The position numbers and the translations under genes are program-made. A stretch of DNA of 18,879 nt from Pleurotus djamor. Lineage: Eukaryota; Basidiomycota; Agaricomycetes; Agaricales; Pleurotaceae. Within the stretch, counting starts at the first letter, position 1; each line of letters opens with the position of its first letter. The stretch is taken from positions 1 to 18,879 of the forward strand of contig JAPEVF010000871.1 of assembly GCA_029747585.1 (NCBI GenBank), written 5' to 3'. Shown here piece after piece: positions 9,663-18,879 of the stretch. Below the pieces are notes generated by a model. That model saw only the letters and a program-made list of their open reading frames with translations, searched no databases and was not told the DNA's origin.

Positions 9663-12489
9663 GTTGACATGTGACATGACGCTGCAAGATATCCATATAC
9701 GCTACGTGCTTCGAACCCCACTCGTAATCTAGTCCTTCTTCAAGTTGTTCCTTCCCTTCATGCACTCGACCACAAAGCACGTCTTCCTCTCGAATCGTCA
9801 ATCCATCAATTCTGAAAAGTCACTTAGAAGACCCATCCATTGCAACCATTATCTTGTTTGCGCAGGGCCATGGAGCGTGCTGTCTACGAGATTGCGGGCA
9901 GTCAACCTTAACGAAGACGAGTCGAATGCAACGTTGATGCATCAGCCCCCATGTTCCGTGCCCAATGGTCCGGGGATCTTCTTTGTCTGGCGAAGCTATT
10001 AAAGCCTCCGAGATATATTGCTTTTTCCAATGTCACTATTCCCGAGCGACTGGTCAGCGAGCCCCCCGTGGCCCTGTATCGGAGGCTTCCACCTTCGAGC
10101 CGCTTTCCTTGATAATGTATGGACCGCATGCATAAGCCGGCTGCCTTGGTGCCACGTACCTTCGTCTCGTTTTTCTACCCAACATCCAGAATGTCTGATA
10201 ACGGATCTACACAAAACTGAAAATAGCCTGCGCGGGTCCGTCACGCTCTATTCTCGCTCATAGTTCGAGGACATCGCATCTATCATGGTCTTCTCATCAC
10301 CGTGAACTGCTTGATGGAGCCTCGGGACTTTATCATGCCCGGCACTTTTACCCCCGGCATCCAAGGCTCGAGCTGTCTCTTCCATTTCAAGCTGTAAGTT
10401 GGAGCCGTTTTTCCAACCTCTTGTTTTTGATGACCAGTCATAATTTTAGACCGACCCGTTCAACCTCCGTTGACAAGGCTTCTACTCTTCGAACGTGTTG
10501 ATCGCCCTTCGTTTCGGCCAACTGTGCACTGGAGGAATCAGAATGTGCACCACGAAGTTAATCCTTCAAAATCGTCCTTCACTATTGAACCATGGAGAAG
10601 CTTCCAAGGCTGGCTACGCAGCCCGGAATTTATCCCTTCGCTTAAACCGTTTACCCAGCAAAGGGATCAATCCACCTCTGCTCGCTTCATGGTTCCTGCC
10701 TTGCTCGATAATCCTCCTGCGCTACCGGCTGTCAGGCGCGCGTAACCCTCGGCTAATGCCTACGTCCTGCTCTGATAGTACGGTGTCGCCGTATATTGTT
10801 TGAACGCCAATGCTATTGGATGCCCATACTTGCGTTCCTGATTTGGAGAGGTCGACTGTTTTCGCCCGAGCTCCACAGCTGTAGCCAACCCGTTCAATTG
10901 GGTATGATTGCCTTCGCATGTCACCTTTGTCGGTCCAGACATCCTCAGACTCTTCATCGCTTACCTGATTGATAGAAATGGGGTCTAAGTACTCGTGGAA
11001 TTCTTCTCATCTTAGCAACATGCTCGGGTCGCTACTTCCCTGTGGTGTCGAGTTGCAACACAGCCTTCACTTCGCGCCCCTCGGTACGACTATCTCCTCC
11101 AGTCATCTTCAATCATGCAGATGGGGATGATACCGGGTTGTTGCATACTTCGCCATGAACCTGTCCTCCATATACCAAGTTTATCCAGGCCATCAATTCA
11201 CTTTCAAGTTGCCTCGAGTCTCAGCTGTCACACAACTTATTCATGCCCATCAAATTAACGTGCCGCCCTATGCCTCTCTGCGACTTCACAGCACAAGNCT
11301 ATCCATCTACAATTCCACGCCGCATCTTCCTTCATCCCCAAGTCGATACGAACATTCAGGTTACCGAACCATGTTCATTAAACGCTCCCCTACGTTCCGA
11401 ACGCCATCAGATTTTTGGTCTACTCCTTGGCGTTTTCACTGGCAACTACTCTGCTTTGGCAATTGTTCATCTGTCGTAGCGTCTTTCTTATCTTTTTTCA
11501 GTCTTCTGCCTTCCCATGCAAGGCAAAAGATACACAACACGACTTCTCGTCTCTTGATGCCCACCGGACCTTTTAGAATTATACTTGCACCGGTTTTTTG
11601 CCTGCAGTCTGGGTCCAGTGCCCACCCACATCGGCGGATATCGATGATATTATCAATCGCGAATGTGCGTCCTTCGGTCAGCGGGGGCCGTCACGCGTCA
11701 CTAGGAGTAGCTCGGCAAACTATTTTGATGCCTACTTGAAGGATCATGCCCTATTATATGGGTTTCCTGCAAAGATGCGAACGACGGGGATCAAGCTCGG
11801 TCGTTCTTGGCCTTCGAGTCTACATATCCATCAGCGCGATTTCCAGAAGTCGACGATATCATATGCTTCGTCAGTATCTGCCGCAGTACCGTTCTAGGTC
11901 TTTCGCCCCGTGGCCTCCTTGCTTCATGAAGATGGTGGTGATTACTCCGTCCATTCAGTTTTGCTTCCTGCGAACTAGGAAACTTCGCGCTTCCCCGTGG
12001 CTCTCGGTCAACAAGCTTTTGACATTTTCTCAAGAAACACGCTCAATCATGCGCTTCGCCCATCCACCAAAGTCATTGGTCGCCTGCGCTCTAATGCCCA
12101 TTCATAATTCATTTCTGGCACTTCGGATTGGCGATTCTAATGATCGGGGTGTCAAGGTCGCAAATTTGTCAGTATCGCGACGCGTCTTCCAAGCTTTTGT
12201 CATATATGCTCAACTATCTCAGTCGTTTACAGGCTAGGACATATCTATCGCATCTGTCCAAGGGGGTGAAGTGCGTGCCTTGCGATGCCACCAACTCCTG
12301 GATATGATATGCTATGTGCTTAGAATTATCGCCGGGAATGCTGTTGATCGCAGATGTAGGTATGTTTTCTCAAGATCGACGCTATGAAGAACACCACTTA
12401 CTCTCGGTTTACTCAATCTCGCTTAATCTCCAGGGGCTGTCTAGAGCTTAAATGTCTAGCTTCAGGTTGTCCCCGGAGCTAAACCCATC
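9663..12489. other. Long region with no convincing gene
   Basis: About 2.8 kb holds only short, overlapping open frames with no domain I recognise. It includes the ambiguous base at 11298. Several stretches, such as 11598-12237, stay open for 100-160 codons in more than one frame, but composition and motifs do not favour a real protein. No terminal repeats, reverse transcriptase or transposase motifs were seen, so decayed transposon DNA is possible but not shown. One weak spliced ORF inside it is listed separately. Confidence 0.4.
10119..10473 (+). CDS. Possible small spliced ORF, about 75 residues
   Basis: A three-exon reading is possible: 10119-10155, 10227-10393 and 10450-10473 (TGA). Introns are 71 nt (GTACCT...AAATAG) and 56 nt (GTAAGT...TTTTAG), with matching phases. 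The second intron has a good donor and a branch-like gatgacc. The predicted protein (start MDRMHKPAALVP, end FQATDPFNLR) is rich in His, Arg and Ser and matches no family I know. It could be chance; the only support is splice consistency. Confidence 0.18.
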
Positions 12490-12834
12490 ATGGCACCCAA
12501 ACATGAACACGTCATCGACGAGCAACTGAACTGGGAATTGGCATTGGCATTGGCAGCGGCAGAGCCTCAAGTTGCTACTAATCAGTGGAGAACGCCGTCT
12601 ACCACCGTAAGTGTCTTGGAAGCGATCCACTCGTCACGCCCGACCTTCGACAGGCGCTCATCCAATACCCCTTTTAGGTATGACTGGTGACAGTCTGCGG
12701 GAATGGGTCTCCCTTCTCCCTCCAAATCCTTGACTTCGCTTCGCTTCTGTGAGCGCGCTGTGACTCTAGAAGCACTCGTTCTTCGAAGCATGCTAGCTAT
12801 CATGGTGTGCTCCGACTGCGCGTGGACCGACTAA
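12490..12834 (+). CDS. Possible small two-exon ORF, about 85 residues
   Basis: Exon 1 (12490-12606) starts MAPKHEHVIDEQLNWELALA and ends at a perfect GTAAGT donor. An acceptor at 12693 (ctggtgacag) joins it in phase to an open exon, 12694-12834 (TAA). The intron would be 87 nt. An earlier acceptor at 12653 would give a 46-residue product ending at TAG 12675-12677. The N-terminal part is Ala/Leu-rich and probably helical. No family is recognised. It lies about 160 nt upstream of the secreted-protein gene on the same strand and could instead be part of that gene's leader region. Confidence 0.27.
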
Positions 12835-12905
12835 CGCGCTAGTTTGGGACTATGGTCAACGATGTGACATGCAGCGTGTACAATGGATCCTTCTCGGGCA
12901 TGCAT

Positions 12906-12910
12906 TATAA
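12906..12910 (+). promoter_or_regulatory. Candidate TATA box of the secreted-protein gene
   Basis: TATAA lies 91 nt upstream of the ATG at 12997, a normal distance for a fungal core promoter with a short leader. Position and sequence only. Confidence 0.4.
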
Positions 12911-12996
12911 GCCCTACCTCAGTATGGGGAAACCCCTTTGGCCTCTTTCCGCCGCGTATTGCCTATTTCTCACTACCGCCACCTCCTCGTGGAGAC

Positions 12997-14287
12997 ATGC
13001 CTGGATGGCGTGCTTGTCATTACCTCCTTCCATTGGTACTGGCATCATTTGTACATGCGGAAGGAGATGAAGCAACATGCGCTCGTCAGGGCGGAACACC
13101 CTTTGTTGCTACGGTAAGTAAGTGAATTGTTTTGGGAACATTGTTTCCCATTATGCACTTTATTTGATGGATGATTTGAATTGAATACTGACTTCATAGT
13201 CTCAGGGAACGTCCACGATGGCCTGCTGTCGCTCGCCCGATTCAGTGACGTGGATAGATCAGGGAAAGAAAATAGGGAATGTGAGATAAATTCAGTCCTT
13301 TTATCTTCTCTGTTGCTTCTTTGGGGGACCTGCGCTCACATCGGTTGTTTTGTTTCTGCGAATACAGTGTTGTTCGGAGGGGTATGATTGGGTGGGTGAT
13401 AAATTTACGAGTCAAGGTGGCTGCTGCCCTGCTGGGCATCTGTGGACATTGGGCCAATGCAAGCCGACTGTGGTTAACGTCATGTTGACCCCATCACCGC
13501 CACCAATACCCGCTGCTGGCGTCTTAGATGCTGTGAAGACCGTGCTTTCGGGTGTTGGGAAAGAAACTGGCAAGGTCTTGGACGGAACGACCGCGGAGGA
13601 CGATGTCTCCACGCCACCTGATGATGAAACGATTCGACCCACCGACGTCCAGAAACCTACTATCCTGTCATCGACGAGCCCTGGAGATATTGTCTGTCAC
13701 GCTGGTGTCCCCGTTTGTGGATCAAACAACGACCTTGGAATCAGATACGGCCATTGTTATATTCTCAGCTTCGCCGACGGGTCACAACTCGGGGCGCAAC
13801 GCGACAATCCTACGTATGCTAAAGGCGGGTATCTCCAGGACGTACCATTCAAAGTCTGTCAGGCGACGTCACACTGTTCCCAAGGAGTAGTTCCTAGGAA
13901 CGGCACGTTCTACCTACAAGATCAGGTGGGCAGGTTTGACGATCCAGAGGGGCGCCTTGGATGGGTGGACAACGGTTTCGGTGGGACGAATATGAAGTTT
14001 GTTGTCAGTCCAAAGAAGGCAGGGTTGTTTCGTGGCACCCCTCAATGCTCTAGGGGAGAATGCTCCATTAAATTGCAGGGTGGGTACACTGGTCAAAGAG
14101 GCTTGAGCCCCACAGGCCCAACCGCAAACCATGGTCTAACCTTCGTGAGTGGGTCCGTCGCTGACTCGAGTTCGTGGCATCGTGCTAATGCATCCCTTAA
14201 TTGGACTAGCGCCAAAATCCTCGCATAGGCGTGACATTTCGCTTCATCGAAACATCCTGCGCCAACGAATATGATCCATACTTCTAA
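12997..14287 (+). CDS. Secreted cysteine-rich protein, 350 residues, unknown function
   Basis: Four exons splice cleanly, all in phase 0: 12997-13113, 13200-13280, 13368-14144 and 14210-14287. Introns are 86, 87, 87 and 65 nt respectively where present (three in total: 13114-13199, 13281-13367, 14145-14209). The start gives a signal peptide (MPGWRACHYLLPLVLASFVH) with likely cleavage after VHA, so the protein should be exported. The mature part has 16 cysteines, an even number suggesting disulfides. The N-terminal third has three CC pairs (TMACCRSP, CCSEGYDW, GGCCPAGH). A Pro/Thr/Asp-rich linker follows (about residues 100-150). The C-terminal domain begins near GDIVCHAGVPVC and includes GIRYGHCYILSFADG, FYLQDQVGRFDDPEG and, after the last intron, RQNPRIGVTFRFIETSC. 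RNGT is a possible N-glycosylation site. It resembles uncharacterised fungal secreted proteins; no enzyme motif is visible. Splicing the last intron replaces a premature-looking end at 14228. Confidence 0.82.
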
Positions 14288-14387
14288 ATGATCATAATAA
14301 TGAAATCGGTGCTTCTGTTCCTACATTACACCCTCTCCTCGCCGAGTTATGTTGAATTTTTCTATCGTACAAGCCTGCAGATCTTCC

Positions 14388-14393
14388 AATAAA
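14388..14393 (+). promoter_or_regulatory. Candidate polyadenylation signal
   Basis: AATAAA lies about 100 nt downstream of the stop of the secreted-protein gene, a plausible 3' UTR position. Confidence 0.4.
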
Positions 14394-14695
14394 ACGATGC
14401 ACTCGTATCAACATTGGATCCCGCTCGATTATCGATTGAACAGGTTTTCTTATTGGGCAATTTACCACAGTTGAATACCCCTGTCAATGTTCGCGAAGTC
14501 GCCGCCAATCAGTGAGTCTGCCTTCGGACTCGAGGCCTTGCGATTCCAGGGAGCTTTGAACCTCCCGGTATCTTTCTTTCGACACACGTATCATATATCA
14601 GGGGCGACACGTGTCGCGGGAGATAATTCTAACTTGTAAGTATCACAAAAGCTCGGAACCTCTCATGTTCGCCCGCAAACTGATTGGTACTACAG

Positions 14696-15537
14696 AGGTT
14701 GATCTCCGTCATCTTGCCGCTAGTTGTCAAGCTTGACGCGCCAAGGGGGATTGGCACCGAAGAGACCAGACTTGTCCATCCAAGCGGTAGATCTAAAGTT
14801 GCATTGCAACATCCACAACTGGTGGCGGATCCAGGATACAAGGACGTATTCGTCCTTAGTATGTTCACATCGACCTCACCGCGATTACTGGAGCCACCGT
14901 TTAAGGGTGCGCATTTCTTGCAGAAGCTCCGATGTGATCCCATGCCTAGGAAGGACAGTAACCCTATTCTCGCATCAATTGAGTTTGTTTCGCTTACCCT
15001 CCGTCCCATGCCATCGATAGGGACCTCTCCACATGCGTATTGTATTGACATTGCGTCGCATTTTGCGCAGGCCACCAGAGACATGCGGACTTTAGAGACC
15101 TTATAGCCCACCTGACAGACCTGGTGGGTTGGTATCTCGGGTTCGCGGAGACCATTGCCGAAGGAAGACTTATGAGCATGGAACAGCTGAACATCATTCG
15201 CTTTAAAAAGCTAAGTGGCCAAAACCCTCAGCGGACGCGGCTGGACAATGTCATTTCCGCCTTCCCAAGTCACAGGTGCCTTCGCCCCTGCGTGTGATCT
15301 CTCAATGAGGTCCTCCTTCGGATGAGGCCCCATAGTCTCTTCATCAACAGTGGTCCCCGGCGCCAAGAGGGCCATACGCGAATGGCTTGTGCCATTCCCT
15401 CGAGAAGAGGTCCCTTCAATGATACTGATAACGACTCCTCAAATCGACAGGAAAACGGCGACTTGCTGTTAAGCTGCTGCCACCGTTCATTTTCAAGTCC
15501 TCCATATATGTCAGTTGAACCTTTTTTCGCTTTCTGA
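14696..15537 (+). CDS. Unidentified three-exon coding block, 5' end unresolved
   Basis: Exons 14696-14957, 15071-15275 and 15336-15537 (TGA) join in compatible phases across introns of 113 nt (GTAACC...GCGCAG, with TTGAC before the end) and 60 nt (GTGCCT...CATAG). The clearest protein-like part is exon 2, with FRDLIAHLTDLVGWYLGFAE and RLMSMEQLNIIRFKKLSGQ, and the end of exon 1 (LLEPPFKGAHFLQKL). The first exon has no ATG. It follows a good intron-like element (GTAAGT at 14636 to CTACAG at 14695), but the upstream frame has a stop in the needed phase, so the true start is unknown. The last exon is Ser/Arg/Asn-rich and less convincing. A 160-codon minus-strand frame overlaps exon 1 (15111-14629); I prefer the plus strand because the splice phases agree. 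No family recognised. Confidence 0.42.
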
Positions 15538-16822
15538 TAGCACTTTGCGAAGTTGCCGCATCTTGTCCATCCGGGGGAGGCCAATGGTCGCACTCTTGAG
15601 ATAGGATTTTGACGGCCAGTTGCCCACAGTCATTGCGCCCGTACGCGGGAATATCCGATATTAATCGAGCTTCTTGAATCAAATATGATGTTGGACGCAA
15701 CAACAACAACAACTGGAGGTAAGTTGAAGACGCGAGTCGCCCATCGTGTCTTATTGGGCAGGCAAAGTGAAAATAGGTTTGACTCGGCCGTCAAGTGCGG
15801 GCTGTCAGGTAATCTTCATTCTTCAGGCCTGGATACTCGAAGCACTTCTAGTAGGAACTACCTGCTTCATAATCCTATGAGAGAATGATCTGCAAGCTGA
15901 AGGTTTGCGCATTCCAACATAGATTCCCGCTGACACCCGGTTAATTGATGTCCTTTCACAGTCATGGCTAACTCGACTCGTCCTTGCGCGAAATAAGCCG
16001 TCAATGTGCAACTTATCAGTATGCTTATACTCATGTCTGAAGCCGGATTGGAGCATCAAAGAATGCTCAGCTGATAATGCAAAACGGGCTTATTACATAT
16101 ACTTCCAGGGAGGTCCGAGGGGATTGGGCAAAGCCCAGCTAGCAAAACGGCGGGCGTCCCACTGAAGAGGGAAGACGCCACTAAGCCATTTGGACTGAGT
16201 GATACGGTATCGCGGAGTGTCAGCCAAATGTCTGGGAACAATTGGCACCAAATGCTTTCTGGGGAACGGAAGCATTCAAATGTTGATCCCCGATCAAAGG
16301 GAGGCATGGTGTCAGGCACGATTGGCCATCGAAGAACTCGAAGGGGGCTCAGAATGAGATGCAACAGCCGTTGAGCCGGCATGCCCATGCAGCAGTATGC
16401 TGACGGGGATCCTGAGGAGCTGGTTCAACAAACTTTCTACAAATAAGTTTTCGAATATGAGGAGCTAGGAAGGGGATCGCCGAAGGAGGCTAATGAAGGA
16501 CACGGAGGAGAAACCAACCAGCTCGAAGTTCGATGCAAGGCTTGATTGGAATCTTGGAAACGAGGAGTCCAGGAGGGTCATCGGTACATTGCCCAGATTG
16601 TGATGGTATTTATTCTCTTCGTATAAGTGAATTTAGGCCCAGAATAACGGCACTTCTTCCACAGGGTCAATATTATTTTTCTTTTCTAAAATAGCCATTA
16701 AGCCGAAGAGCTTGGTGTGAACTTCCAGAGGGCGGCATTCGAGGTGGACTATACTTAAGTGCTTCAGGTTTTTTCGTGAAACCCCGACTTCAGTCCTATT
16801 CCCCCACTTACGTTATCTCGTT
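15538..16822. other. Intergenic stretch, no firm gene
   Basis: It contains a short (CAA)5 repeat at 15698-15712. A plus-strand frame stays open for about 100 codons (about 16075-16374) and purine-rich plus-strand sequence follows to about 16590. That stretch looks faintly coding but is cut by several stops and shows no known domain. Near 16750, tatacttaag could be the TATA element of the bZIP gene, 73 nt before its ATG. Confidence 0.4.
15698..15712. repeat. (CAA)5 microsatellite
   Basis: Five perfect CAA units. No coding context is evident. Confidence 0.85.
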
Positions 16823-17976
16823 ATGTCCACCGTTACCGGTCATCATAGTACGGCACTCTCTGAACGCCCTGAACGCAGCCGTAATGCCAAAGCCCAAGCA
16901 CGACATCGAGCAAAGCGCAAAGCTTATATCGAGCAGGTACGTCTCGCGGAGTCTTGCATCCCTTGGTTCAACCAGCTCCGCGACCGCGTTCGACCGTTGC
17001 TAATTGCTTCGAACTTTGTGTAGCTGGAACAAACCGTCACGAAGCTACAAACCGCGTTGGGCTTTACGCCCGACCAAGTTGCTGCTCTTCCACCACCGCT
17101 AATCAAGATCAAAGAACTCGAGCAGGAAAATGCACGACTTCAACGCGAGAACGATGAAATGCGCAGAATGCTGTCCGATCCGACGACGCGCACAACACCG
17201 CTGGAGCTAACTCGAAGGTCGTCTCTCTCAACATACCAAGAAACTAGAGCTTGTGACCGCGATTATAAGCGACGCAAGATGGGTATCGACGACCTTTACA
17301 TGGTGAATTTGTTTGTTTCAACCCTCGCATCCTCGCCCGTTGGCTCACTCCGCTATCCACTCCAGAGTTCTCCCGATGGTTCCTCCCATCCTCACGACAT
17401 GACCCGCCCTCCCCCTTTGACCATCCCACAACCAATGTCACACAGCAACTACTCGAGTGTTCCCCATTCAGGGCACTCCTCGCATAATTCTGCCGGGATA
17501 TTCAACATGCACACTCCGAACACTTTCTCTCTCCCTGACACGCCTTCGGGCTCAAGTTCAACCTCAAGTCCACCGTTCTCGGCGAGTACATTTCTCTTCT
17601 CTTCTGTCCTCGGGACAGTAGACCTCTGGCTAGAACTCCTTTGGATCCTAGTGACGTTNCCTTTTATCTTCCCCCCCCAACAGCCCGCTCAAATGCAAGC
17701 CACAGCACATTCGCCCGTTCAACAGCGAGCACCAATGCATAACCACCAATATTATGGCTCGGTGAAGATGGAAGAGGATGGCTATGCTGTGCGTTCTGAG
17801 AAGCTTCTCCTTTTCCCACAAATCCGCTTATCTTCACCATTTAGTCCAACCACCATCCTCCGCCTCAACCCACACACCATTATTCTTCCTTACCCTCTTT
17901 TGGGCATTCGAACACAGGCAGCGACATGGACACATGGCAAGCGTACTCTTCGGGACGTGCACCAATACATCGATAA
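16823..17976 (+). CDS. bZIP transcription factor, about 293 residues
   Basis: Five exons fit in phase: 16823-16936, 17024-17302, 17366-17585, 17652-17788 and 17845-17976 (TAA). Introns are 87, 63, 66 and 56 nt; the first ends after a gctaat branch and TGTGTAG. The basic region RNAKAQARHRAKRKAYIEQ has the bZIP signature: Asn21, seven residues, Arg29, then Leu39 ten residues later. Leucines 39 and 46 start the zipper. A Pro-containing break (ALPPP) follows, then a second heptad run at Leu70, Leu77 and Met84 within an acidic coiled coil (KELEQENARLQREN). It should therefore bind DNA as a dimer in the nucleus. The rest is a low-complexity Ser/Pro/His-rich tail, probably regulatory, ending SSGRAPIHR. 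The ambiguous base at 17659 falls in exon 4, and the 17586-17651 intron is the least certain, since the frame also reads through it. Target genes are unknown. Confidence 0.85.
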
Positions 17977-18521
17977 GTACCAATGTCTGTTCCCTTGAAC
18001 CTTTGTCCTTTTTTGGTGTACATTTCCGCTATACTACTCTAGAGATCTACCCGACGACGACTGCGTGCTTTCGAAAGACTCTCGAATTCACGCTACCAGC
18101 TACTGCTACTTGTGCCTACTACGGTTTTTTTGATATATTATACCCTTTGCGTTCTAGACTGGTACATGAATATATATGAATGACACGATTGAAGGATAGC
18201 ATCGACCAACTACCTGAGCCCAGATCCACACTCTATTGGGGTGAAGTGGTTATACATGGGAATTTCTTCCCGAGACTTCGACGCTTGGACTCAGCGACCA
18301 GAATGTGAGAGCGGATAGATGAGAAGCTTAATCCTGGAAAGTGCAAAAGAAGCAAGACATCGGCCTATTGTAGAATTAGAGAAGTGATTGACCACGGAGA
18401 TCGGTATCTAAGGCCACTATCGTTACGAAATGCTCTATTATGTTGTACCGTCTATCCCGTTTGGATATTGTCGCGGCAGACAGTCTGAGATCTGACACCA
18501 CATCGTCCCCCTATGGATTCG
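17977..18521. other. Downstream intergenic stretch
   Basis: This should hold the 3' UTR and terminator of the bZIP gene. Short open frames continue to 18179 but belong to unspliced readings. Nothing else was recognised. Confidence 0.5.
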
Positions 18522-18854
18522 CTAGGGGGAGTCAAAATGGCCACAGCGCAGCAACGCCACGAGACATGGACAAAGAGTCGTAGCAGCCAAGTGGCCACCG
18601 TGAACACAAAGTAACCCAGATAAATTGACCACAGTCATTGGGTGGATGGTATATTCCTTCTCTTCCACAATTTCGATGAGGCCAACACCAACATCTTCGT
18701 CCTGCATCACTACTGTGCTGGGAAAACGTGAATGGGATACAAAAGTCTTGTATCTCAGAAGCGAGGAATCGTGTAGCACGGCAGGTCAAACCCATGCGCT
18801 GCAGCGAATTTGCCGTCGCCCCCACAAGCTCCATGTGTGAAGCTGCGGGATCAT
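18522..18854 (-). CDS. Possible two-exon minus-strand ORF at the window edge
   Basis: A minus-strand reading starts at 18854 (MIPQLHTWSLWG...), splices across 18791-18747 (45 nt, GTTTGA...ATACAAG, phase 0) and continues to a TAG at 18522-18524. The middle part, TVVMQDEDVGVGLIEIVEEK, looks like ordinary folded protein; the Cys/Leu-rich C-terminus does not. The gene may begin beyond the window. A competing minus frame (18834-18532) overlaps it. No family recognised. Confidence 0.23.
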
Positions 18855-18879
18855 CTTGAGAAGCACAACATAGCGTTGG

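Noticed and set aside
11598..12237. Overlapping plus-strand open frames of 99 and 163 codons
   Set aside because: Both frames are open, neither has a recognisable motif, and no consistent exon structure could be built.
14145..14228. Read-through of the last exon of the secreted-protein gene to a stop at 14228
   Set aside because: GTGAGT at 14145 and CTAG at 14209 define a 65-nt intron; splicing restores a better tail with a further cysteine.
16056..16388. Minus-strand open frame of 110 codons in the gap before the bZIP gene
   Set aside because: No domain, no splice support, and the opposite strand is also open there, so coding cannot be assigned.
17586..17651. Unspliced reading through a hydrophobic segment of the bZIP protein
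   Set aside because: The segment (LWLELLWILV) is out of character for the low-complexity tail and is bounded by GT and AG; treated as a 66-nt intron, with some doubt.
1..18879. CRISPR arrays, bacterial operons, prophage or plasmid functions
   Set aside because: No direct-repeat arrays or bacterial gene organisation; intron-rich eukaryotic genes throughout.

Overview
The window looks like nuclear DNA of a filamentous basidiomycete, most likely an Agaricomycete. The support is many short GT-AG introns (about 45-90 nt) with CTNAC-like branch sites, a NACHT-WD40 NLR-type gene of the kind expanded in mushrooms, a fungal bZIP regulator, and a split eukaryotic tRNA-Ala. The species cannot be named. 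Four single ambiguous bases (484, 2009, 11298, 17659) mark it as draft sequence, so single-base frame breaks must be read cautiously.

Left part (1-3.5 kb): a possible minus-strand gene end (432-1019, product unknown) faces away from a plus-strand block. That block starts with a spliced C2 domain of the Rsp5/NEDD4 ubiquitin-ligase type (1247 to about 2060). With no WW or HECT region following, it runs directly into the 3' part of an SGNH/GDSL-hydrolase-like gene (about 2068-3223). This is either a gene chimera or an assembly join.

Centre (4.1-8.4 kb): a five-exon NLR-like gene with an N-terminal helical domain, a NACHT NTPase with intact Walker A and B motifs, and about eight C-terminal WD40 repeats. 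The frame is broken twice between NACHT and WD40 (near 6090 and 6265), by shifts of opposite sign. On either side of the gene lie long stretches without a convincing gene.

Middle right (8.4-12.8 kb): gene-poor. The only firm feature is a minus-strand tRNA-Ala(CGC) with an 8-nt intron and a Pol III T-run. Two small spliced ORFs are possible but weak.

Right part: a well-resolved four-exon gene for a 350-residue secreted cysteine-rich protein (12997-14287), an unidentified three-exon coding block (14696-15537), and a five-exon bZIP transcription factor (16823-17976). A weak two-exon minus-strand ORF sits at the right edge. The genes are not an operon and I see no evidence that they act in one pathway. 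The NLR is the most interesting resident.
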